Origin: Promethearchaeota archaeon | GTDB taxonomy: Archaea > Asgardarchaeota > Lokiarchaeia > Sigyniarchaeales > SOKP01 | Length of the DNA stretch: 21,820 nucleotides | Assembly: GCA_030615145.1 (NCBI GenBank) | Contig: JAUWZT010000020.1 | Coordinates: 1 to 21,820 of the forward strand | Direction of reading: 5' to 3' | Shown: one piece after another, positions 16,541-21,820 of the stretch | Numbering within the stretch: position 1 is the stretch's first letter | How the letters are laid out: each line of letters opens with the position of its first letter | Program-made: the position numbers and the translations under genes | Notes under the pieces: generated by a model | Database searches by the model: none | Seen by the model: only the letters and a program-made list of their open reading frames with translations | Told to the model about the DNA's origin: nothing

Positions 16541-16622
16541 TTAACAAGTAAGGCTATTACATAACCCACCATAATAGCATCAGAAACGCCCATCCACCCG
16601 ATAGTATTTTTATCTGTATTCT
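16541..16622 (-). pseudogene. Second partial copy of the caspase-like gene
   Basis: 82 nt match 15835-15916 with few differences. The minus strand reads ENTDKNTIGWMGVSDAIM and VGYVIALLVK, equivalent to residues about 141-168 of the caspase-like protein, just after the active-site Cys. A short ATG-initiated frame (MNHTPENTDK...) could be translated but lacks any catalytic residue. Confidence 0.7.
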
Positions 16623-16651
16623 CAGGAGTATGATTCATAATTATTAGTTCT

Positions 16652-16864
16652 TCATTTTATTTTCTCTAATAGGTTTGCTGAAATCAAAATGGGACATTTC
16701 AACAGATTGGAGATTCTCATTCTCTTTATAACAGATTGGACTACAATTTTTGATAACACCACATCGAGGTTATCGTACTCAACCATTATAATGATAGTAG
16801 CGTACGAACCGTTAAAAAGAAAACTAACTAGGAAAATAATGTCAAATATATAAATAATAATCAA
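16652..16864. other. Ambiguous open stretch, both strands open
   Basis: The minus strand has a 70-aa frame (ending NLLKCPILISANLLEKIK), and the plus strand has a 54-aa ATG frame at 16689-16853 (MGHFNRLEILILF...KLTRKIMSNI). Neither shows a recognisable motif or ribosome-binding site. The direct repeat ACAGATTGGA occurs twice (near 16700 and 16731). I cannot decide whether either frame is a gene; it may be a remnant. Confidence 0.2.
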
Positions 16865-16929
16865 CCTCTTTCTATTTTCAATTTTCTCTTGTATTTTATA
16901 TTTTTAATCAAAGCTAAACCAGTAAATCA

Positions 16930-17065
16930 TATATACAACATAAAGTCGTAAGAGCTATAATGGTTAGGTTAAAAAAGGCAGGATAATACTCGGTCCAAGG
17001 TTGTTGAATAAAATTCGAGTGCCTTTGCAGCCACCCCTAAAAAATTGAGGTCAAATCCTTTTTAT
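16930..17065 (+). ncRNA. Possible structured RNA, weak
   Basis: AAAGGC (16974-16979) pairs with GCCTTT (17021-17026), and inside it ACTCG (16988-16992) pairs with CGAGT (17016-17020), leaving an 8-nt bulge and a 23-nt loop. A TATA-like CATATATAC lies around 16928-16936, and a T-run with AGG/CCT pairing ends the unit near 17062. The stretch is free of convincing frames. It does not fold as a tRNA. Existence as a transcript is inference. Confidence 0.2.
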
Positions 17066-17110
17066 TAAATGTATTAAAACTACCCCCCTATTTCCTTTTG
17101 ATTTTTTTTA

Positions 17111-17118
17111 TTTATAAA
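17111..17118 (+). promoter_or_regulatory. TATA box of the TFB-like gene
   Basis: TTTATAAA is centred about 29 nt before the ATG at 17144, the spacing expected for a leaderless archaeal transcript; no ribosome-binding site is visible. Confidence 0.5.
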
Positions 17119-17143
17119 CACACAAAATAATGCCTTAGTGATT

Positions 17144-17467
17144 ATGAATAACTTAATCACAAATAATTGTGAAGAATGCGGATCAGACATTATTATAGTA
17201 TCTAATGGCTACCACACTTGTACTGGATGTGGATTTGTATCAGAGGATGTAGTTTTAGAAGAACAAGTCTATTATTCCCATGAAAATGAAACTGCCAGCT
17301 ATCTCAGCAATAGAATGATAGGGAACCCGCTTGAAAGAATAAGACGTCAATATACAAGTAGAATGTATAGTATGATAAAATTAGATTGTCATAAAAATAA
17401 ACATCAAAGCTTAATTCAGATCGCAAGGGAAAAAATTAAAACTTTTTTCATATCCTATTCTTGTTGA
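17144..17467 (+). CDS. TFB (TFIIB)-type zinc-ribbon protein, apparently 3'-truncated
   Basis: The N-terminal zinc ribbon is complete: C9-x2-C12 and C26-x2-C29 in NCEECGSDIIIVSNGYHTC, followed by GFVSEDVVLEE. In TFB this ribbon recruits RNA polymerase. After it come a charged linker (ERIRRQYTSRMYSMIKLD) and one helix (SLIQIAREKIK) that could begin the first cyclin-like repeat. The two cyclin folds that bind TBP-DNA are missing: the frame ends about 108 residues in, and its last dozen residues overlap the 3' end of the convergent gene. I start at the ATG at 17144 rather than the GTG two codons earlier because of the TATA spacing. It may be a broken extra TFB, or a short ribbon-only protein that competes with TFB for polymerase. 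Confidence 0.65.
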   Translation: MNNLITNNCEECGSDIIIVSNGYHTCTGCGFVSEDVVLEEQVYYSHENETASYLSNRMIGNPLERIRRQYTSRMYSMIKLDCHKNKHQSLIQIAREKIKTFFISYSC

Positions 17468-17842
17468 CTTTTGCTTGGCTGTACTTACTTTTGCTTCTAT
17501 CCCTAAAAAACCCTCTTCTGTAGCAAATTTTATTTTATTCCAAACTTTATCTACATTTTCTCTATTCACAAAAATTAACCATTTACCAGTTTTCAATTCA
17601 CTTTTTTCCATCGTTTCTACCTTCCTTTTAATTCTTATGTGTGTTCTTGATAATTCTTCCCCCTTATAAATTGGGGAAAAAGCGAAAATCCAGTAATCTT
17701 TTGTATTATTAGAAGGTATTTTTTCCATGAGCAATTCAAATTCTTCGCGTGCTAAATCGAAATAAGGACAAAATTCACAATCAGGACATATTGACATGTC
17801 TCTATCCTTATCATTACAAATATGATAATAAAGTGTCGCCAA
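17411..17842 (-). CDS. DUF1917-like protein, apparently 3'-truncated
   Basis: The segment TGKWLIFVNRENVDKVW (85-101), KIKFATEEGFLG (104-114) and IEAKVSTAK (115-123) matches the hallmark block of the DUF1917 family (annotated as a putative phosphothreonine-lyase-like domain) as I remember it. The rest of that domain, which should follow within about 15 residues, is missing: after RIGYEKSF the frame runs into unrelated codons and stops. The N-terminal part has a cysteine cluster CPDCEFC (C19, C22, C25) that may bind zinc. The TTG at 17842 has GAGGGAG just upstream; the frame is open further (LTEGDL before it) to about 17918, so the start is uncertain. The end coincides with the apparent break in the TFB-like gene. 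Confidence 0.6.
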   Translation of the reverse strand: MATLYYHICNDKDRDMSICPDCEFCPYFDLAREEFELLMEKIPSNNTKDYWIFAFSPIYKGEELSRTHIRIKRKVETMEKSELKTGKWLIFVNRENVDKVWNKIKFATEEGFLGIEAKVSTAKQKSTRIGYEKSFNFFPCDLN

Positions 17843-17856
17843 ATCTCCCTCAGTAA

Positions 17857-18246
17857 GTTGGACAAATAGTCCAATTATTATTAAAACAATCTCCTTTAAA
17901 TCAAAACTGGACTATTAGGGAAATCATTTACGAGATCGAAGAATCGGTATTACGACATTTTTTCCCTTTTAATTACACCTATTTCTTATACAAAACTTAT
18001 ACCGACGGTTATTTCTTGTCTCCTGCGATCCGCACTCACGAAAGACTAGTCTTTGAGCATACCAAGTACTCTAAATACTTTAAACTCAACCACCACATTC
18101 CTTGTAATTATAAAGAATATAAATTAACTACTGGACAAGCGTTTACTATGGGAATCAGCGATATAGATGTGTTTCATTTATCAAATAAGGGAACCAAAGA
18201 AATCAAAAAGATGTTATCTCAAGTTGGACTTAAAGAAATAGCCTGA
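17857..18246 (+). pseudogene. Coding frame without a usual start codon, unknown function
   Basis: The frame is open for 129 codons and is coding-like throughout: VGQIVQLLLKQSPLNQNWT, REIIYEIEESVLRHFFPF, then YKTYTDGYFLSPAIRTHERL and GQAFTMGISDIDVFHLSNKG up to GLKEIA. The first usual start codon is a TTG at 18016, which would drop the first 53 residues. The 5' end is therefore lost or begins with a rare codon; it overlaps the upstream part of the DUF1917-like gene on the other strand. The family is not recognised. Probably the 3' portion of a gene cut by the same rearrangement that shaped 17.1-17.9 kb. Confidence 0.45.
17858..17916. repeat. Two mutually exclusive inverted repeats
   Basis: TTGGAC (17858-17863) pairs with GTCCAA (17869-17874) around a 5-nt loop. 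AATAGTCC (17865-17872) instead pairs with GGACTATT (17909-17916). The two pairings share bases and cannot form together. On the minus strand they sit just upstream of the DUF1917-like start and its ribosome-binding site. Confidence 0.45.
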
Positions 18247-18318
18247 ACAATCTCTCGTTGGAGAGGGCAAATTGCTCCAGAAGAATTAAAATTTATTTTT
18301 TTTTCTTTGCTTGAAAAG

Positions 18319-19929
18319 TTAATTGAAAAAATCATCAATTCTAACGACTTTCGCAATTTTTTTAGGATTAGTATTTTCTTTTAGAATTTCGGGCTTTCTT
18401 TTAATGTAGCGAAAATCGGGCAAAATATCTTGTTGAATAAAATAATGCTTTTTATCGTTGTCAAAGAATAAAATCTTAGGAGAATATTTACGAGAAGAAA
18501 TGAGCTTAACAATCTGTTTGGTTTCAATATCCTCTAATTCTACCCCACTACTTTTAACAGAAATTACTTTGTAAACAGGGAAGTTATCGTAAGAAGAAAC
18601 CGTATCGTAATAAGAAAAATAACGCGAAGGGGCTAAATCATAATCTCCCCATCCAGAGTTAGAAGAGATTCTTCCTACATTAGTAAAGTCGTTTTTATTA
18701 GAACCTCTCCAAGTACGCGTCTCGTTAATCTCAGAATACTCAAAATAAACGAACATATCTTCCTTTAAAGTCGAGTAAGTCAAAGATATATTTTTCTTTC
18801 CTACAAACAAATTTCTAATCAATCTATTGTATAAATTTAACAATTTTATTTTCTGACTTAATTCGAATATCAATTCTTCGTATCTATGAAAAAACCTACC
18901 TAATAATTGTTCCATATCTCGTTTAGCTTTTTTGTGAGGTTTGCTTAAGATAGACCTTCTACCATAGTCTTTTATTAATAAGACCGCATCATCATAATGC
19001 GAAGTCCTACTATTAAATTCGGCTTTAAACCTCTTAGAAACCTTATCTTTATCAAAATCAGCAAACCTATTGACGATACTCATCAAAATAGCGAACTTTC
19101 TTGAAGTAAAACTGGGAGAAGCGACGTTCGTATCAAATTTCTTAAATGAAATAACATCGAATTTACGAATCAAAAGTTCAAAAAGGTTCTCAATCCTAAT
19201 TTTAAACTTCTCTAAAGGTAAAAAAATCTCTCCTGTAAGAACATTTATTTCTTCTATAAAATACTCTTCGCAATAACCTGATCCCCCTTTTAACTTGAAA
19301 TCTTTATTATTATTACGAGGGAACATACCATACACGCATTTATTACTTACAAAGTGAAGACAATGAGATTTTTCACATTGATCTGAACCATAAGTCTTAG
19401 TCTCTATTGAAGGATGGTCTTTTTTCCATTCTTTAAACCTCAAACCCATTTCTTTCAAATTTCCTTTTATTATAAGTTTACTATCAGATTCCCTAACCCA
19501 CTCTTTAAGCGTTCCTTTTACATAACGCTGTTCATCGTTCAAACCAAAAAGTAATAAATAAGGATTTACGGACTGCTCTACGCATTTCAAATCGTTCATA
19601 CGCGAGATTACATTTCTATTGCTTATCTTTTTATCTGCTAAATGATTCCAAGTATTATATTGAATAGCTCCATCCTCGTTAAAAAAAGTACCAAAAACTC
19701 GAACATAATCGTATTTCTTCTCTTTAGAAAGCAAGACAATAAAATAGTGAGAATTCCCAACCTTTTGAGGATCGTCCTCTTCGCTAACTTGAACGGTTAA
19801 CAGTTCGTCATTGCTGACTTTATAGACTTTAGAACGCTGAACAGAATCTTCTTTTATCACTTTGAAACGACAATCAAAAAAGTCAAAAAAATCTGTAAAA
19901 TCTTTAACGTTCTGGAATGTTTTTGTCAT
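18319..19929 (-). CDS. 536-aa protein with Cys cluster and PIP-box-like C-terminus
   Basis: I do not recognise this family. Numbered from the ATG at 19929, C185, C190, C198 and C220 (DQCEKSHCLHFVSNKC and GYCEEYF) form a C-x4-C-x7-C-x21-C cluster, plausible for zinc or an iron-sulphur cluster. The N-terminal 150 residues are mixed alpha/beta (FIVLLSKEKKYDYVRVFGTF), the middle (about 230-400) is basic and helical, and the last 130 are beta-rich. The final residues KVVRIDDFFN match a PCNA-interacting (PIP) box pattern h-x-x-I-x-x-F-F except that the first Gln is Val (V528, I531, F534, F535). Together this suggests a DNA replication or repair role, as inference. A longer frame from a TTG three codons upstream exists; the ATG fits the TATA box at 19951-19960 (leaderless). 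Composition is less AT-rich than the defence-like genes. Confidence 0.65.
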   Translation of the reverse strand: MTKTFQNVKDFTDFFDFFDCRFKVIKEDSVQRSKVYKVSNDELLTVQVSEEDDPQKVGNSHYFIVLLSKEKKYDYVRVFGTFFNEDGAIQYNTWNHLADKKISNRNVISRMNDLKCVEQSVNPYLLLFGLNDEQRYVKGTLKEWVRESDSKLIIKGNLKEMGLRFKEWKKDHPSIETKTYGSDQCEKSHCLHFVSNKCVYGMFPRNNNKDFKLKGGSGYCEEYFIEEINVLTGEIFLPLEKFKIRIENLFELLIRKFDVISFKKFDTNVASPSFTSRKFAILMSIVNRFADFDKDKVSKRFKAEFNSRTSHYDDAVLLIKDYGRRSILSKPHKKAKRDMEQLLGRFFHRYEELIFELSQKIKLLNLYNRLIRNLFVGKKNISLTYSTLKEDMFVYFEYSEINETRTWRGSNKNDFTNVGRISSNSGWGDYDLAPSRYFSYYDTVSSYDNFPVYKVISVKSSGVELEDIETKQIVKLISSRKYSPKILFFDNDKKHYFIQQDILPDFRYIKRKPEILKENTNPKKIAKVVRIDDFFN

Positions 19930-19941
19930 ATAAAGCAATAA

Positions 19942-20082
19942 CCAATCGAAGAATTTAAAACAAAAGAGTCTAACGAATTTTTAATTGAAAATACGGTAAA
20001 TTTTAAGTTGTTTTTAACCTACGGAGGAACAAGCTATCACATTGCTATCAAGCAACAATCCATTTTTATAGGCTCAACTTAA
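19942..20082 (+). other. Possible coding remnant opposite the 536-aa gene's promoter
   Basis: A 46-codon open frame without a start codon reads IEEFKTKESNEFLIENT and FKLFLTYGGTSYHIAIKQQ before TAA. It looks protein-like but covers the promoter of the minus-strand gene, so chance is possible. Confidence 0.2.
19951..19960 (-). promoter_or_regulatory. TATA box of the 536-aa gene
   Basis: TTTTAAATTC (minus strand) is centred about 27 nt before the ATG at 19929, predicting a leaderless mRNA; no Shine-Dalgarno-like sequence is present. Confidence 0.45.
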
Positions 20083-20410
20083 AAAAGAATTACCGTTAAA
20101 AGAGGCAATTTCGAAACGATTGTAAAGCCAACCTAAATATGATTTACACTTTTTTTCTTTATTTTTCTATTTCGTTATATTCAAAGCCAACGCCCAACAA
20201 TCTACAAAATCGCCCCACTATTCTTGTTTTTATTCTTTTTTATCTTACTTTTTTACTATGGCAAGACAGGTAATCTCACGCGTTCATTTGATTTCACCCT
20301 CTCACAACCCCGAAATGCCCATTGTCTTTCTCATTTTTTGTCGTTTTGCGTGGGATTAAGTCTTGTCTCTCTTTTTTTTGCAGAATTCATTTAATTTACT
20401 GGTGAAAATA
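20083..20410. other. Spacer without a recognised gene
   Basis: About 330 nt with T-rich tracts and CA-rich patches (near 20190-20215 and 20295-20320). I see no credible frame, RNA or repeat in it. Confidence 0.4.
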
Positions 20411-20581
20411 GTGAATAAAAAGAAAGCCAAAGAGACCATGCGACTGTACATCGAGGGACAACTCAAGATGTACAAAGACATATTGGGAGAAGAGGAAGAC
20501 TTTACCTCAAGCACGTTATCGGGCTTGACGGTTCAAGAGTTAGAAGAAGCCTTCGAAGTAATAAAACCATTACTTCTATAA
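20411..20581 (+). CDS. Small 56-aa acidic helical protein
   Basis: I start at the GTG at 20411 (VNKKKAKETMRLYIEG) because the longer frame from 20363 adds a hydrophobic stretch with poor coding character. The product is two short amphipathic helices joined by an acidic linker (GEEEDFTSSTLSGL), ending QELEEAFEVIKPLLL. No DNA-binding or metal motif. G+C at third positions is higher than in the spacers, which supports a real gene. No partner is obvious; the next gene is 150 nt downstream on the same strand. Confidence 0.5.
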   Translation: MNKKKAKETMRLYIEGQLKMYKDILGEEEDFTSSTLSGLTVQELEEAFEVIKPLLL

Positions 20582-20732
20582 CCTTTTCTTAATTTAACTT
20601 TTCTAATTTTTTTTTAATTCTCTAATGTTTAAGCGAGAAGAAGCTGAATCAGAAAATTAAAGCCCCCCAATCATATTAATATCAGTTTACCTTCCAAATT
20701 TTTAACAAATAAACTTATATTGATATAGAAAG

Positions 20733-21128
20733 ATGACCGAACATCAAAAATTAGTTGAACAAAACAAAACTTCGTTTATGAAAACCGAATGCGAATTGTC
20801 CTTAGAATACTCATGGAATAAAAGCGATGTGGCTATCATGGAAAGAGACAAAGAAGCAATACAGGGATTTTTATGGCATTGTGAAGGGTTAGAAGTGGAA
20901 ACTGTCAAAAACACGATTTCGGGAATGATCAATTTTTACTTAGAAGCTTGCATCCATCCAAAGATTAGTTTATTAGACGAAATTGTTAGACTTTTAGAGC
21001 TATACTGTTTAAGGGGAAACAGGCTTACCATCTCCCTAGGGTTACCAGCAGAAATTAAACGAATGATTTTAGACAAGTACTCTTTTTGGACAATCCATAT
21101 AGCCCGAACACAACAAAAAAATCAATAA
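20733..21128 (+). CDS. Hypothetical 131-aa soluble protein
   Basis: The ATG start (MTEHQKLVEQNKTSFM) has AGAAAG just before it and TATA-like sequence at about 20714-20721. The protein is mostly helical and acidic to neutral, with four cysteines (in KTECELS, WHCEGLE, EACIHP, ELYCLRG) spread too widely for a zinc ribbon. No signal peptide or membrane segment. I do not recognise it. Composition resembles the better-kept genes of the window, and the frame is intact. Confidence 0.55.
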   Translation: MTEHQKLVEQNKTSFMKTECELSLEYSWNKSDVAIMERDKEAIQGFLWHCEGLEVETVKNTISGMINFYLEACIHPKISLLDEIVRLLELYCLRGNRLTISLGLPAEIKRMILDKYSFWTIHIARTQQKNQ

Positions 21129-21342
21129 CAACTTATTTTTATTTTATGTTTTTTTCCTTTTTCTACGTTTTTATTCTTACTCTCTTACTTTGAGTTTAAT
21201 TGTTTTTTTCCGAATCAACAGATAAAACAACAAAATGCGTTCTCTTATTATTATTATCATTGGCTACAAGCGTTTCTTTTGTTTATTAGTAATTACGCAA
21301 TTTACTAATCCCTAAATTCTTGTCTTATAACGAAATTTTAAA

Positions 21343-21820
21343 TTAATTCGATTCAATAGATTCATTTTGTGGTTTTTCGTAAGAATAGAGGTAGGAATGA
21401 CGCTTTAAGTCAAAGAATAAGATTACGAATAGTCCAATACCTAAGATAACTGCGGTATAACCTATAAGTTCGTATTAGTTTAAGAAGATCACGCCTATAG
21501 TTATTCCTCCTATTTCAATGAATCCAGTTGCTATCAATGGTGAGATAATTTGTGCAATTGATTGAATATTGGTTGTCATTCCGCTTACTACACCTTGTTT
21601 ATCAGCATCCACTGCTTTTGTAATATTGCTCTGTATTAATGAGGGTAAAAACACCATACTGAATACGAACGATGGAATGAACGCAAAAATCATCCACAAT
21701 TCCGTCATAAAAGGGAATGCTAAGAAATTTACAATAAGGAGAAGTGAAGCAATTAATAAAATTCTTTTTTCTCCTACTTTCTTAAAGAGTGGTTTCATAA
21801 GGAATCCCCCATATATCATG
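21343..21820 (-). pseudogene. MFS transporter, C-terminal part, interrupted by an in-frame stop; 5' end off the window
   Basis: The frame enters at the right edge and reads GGFLMKPLFKKVGEKRI (a loop between helices), then hydrophobic helices (LLIASLLLIVNFLAFPFM, MIFAFIPSFVFSMVFLP), the loop DADKQGVVSGMTTNIQSIAQ and a helix with ISPLIATG, the pattern of the second half of a TetA-like major-facilitator drug/metabolite exporter. A TAA at 21475-21477 stops it at IGVIFLN, but the same frame continues YELIGYTAVILGIGLF, VILFFDLKRHSY and a charged tail to a TAA at 21343-21345. That is the expected last helix and cytoplasmic tail, so the first stop is premature or an error. Confidence 0.7.

Noticed and set aside
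14345..16622. CRISPR-like or IS-type repeat unit
   Set aside because: The three related stretches have different lengths, translate as parts of one protein and have no terminal inverted repeats or regular spacers.
16945..17062. A tRNA gene: D-arm-like AGCTATAATGGTTAGGTT and B-box-like GGTCAAATCC
   Set aside because: No matching acceptor stem, the T-arm stem is poor and one B-box base is missing; no anticodon arm can be placed even allowing an intron.
21214..21318. Very short ATG frame (about 25 codons) in the spacer before the MFS gene
   Set aside because: Too short, AT-run-driven and without a supporting signal.

Overview
The window most likely comes from an AT-rich archaeon. The best evidence is a TFB (TFIIB)-type zinc-ribbon gene near 17.1 kb. 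Many genes also have an archaeal-style TATA box, often close enough to the start codon to predict a leaderless or short-leader mRNA. I cannot name the lineage; an Asgard-type or other uncultured archaeon is only a guess. No rRNA, credible tRNA, transposase or CRISPR array was seen.

Layout. (1) 1-1783: a divergent pair, a 3'-truncated GNAT-like gene and a ThiF/E1-like adenylyltransferase gene. (2) 1797-5169: a restriction/repair-like block, made of a decayed gene that may be uracil-DNA-glycosylase-like, an HhH-like gene, a PD-(D/E)XK nuclease gene, and the C-terminal recognition part of a type IIG restriction enzyme joined head-to-head across a run of 22 T. (3) 5331-8738: a frameshifted two-helix membrane protein, small ORFs, a tandem GNAT (YghO-like) protein and a protein of unknown function. 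(4) 8886-12200: a second GNAT / E1 divergent pair with full-length GNAT and nearly the same promoters, but with an extra gene between the two promoters. (5) 12434-16864: a HEPN-motif protein, a P-loop ATPase broken just after its Walker A, a four-helix membrane protein, a membrane caspase-like protein, and two broken copies of part of the caspase-like gene. (6) 17144-18246: a TFB-like gene and a DUF1917-like gene, convergent and apparently both cut at one point, plus an orphan reading frame. (7) 18319-21820: a 536-aa protein with a Cys cluster and a PIP-box-like C-terminus, two small proteins, and an MFS transporter with an in-frame stop.

How it fits together. The GNAT / E1 / YghO-like genes look richer in G+C and better kept than their surroundings, and their upstream sequences are shared, so they probably form one co-regulated pathway that adenylates a carboxyl group and transfers acyl groups; the substrate is unknown. 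Between and after the two copies lie very AT-rich genes with defence-like signatures, many of them truncated, frameshifted or partly duplicated. I read this as an accessory island with high turnover. Base-level assembly errors could explain some of the frameshifts and the T22 junction, so these need read-level support.
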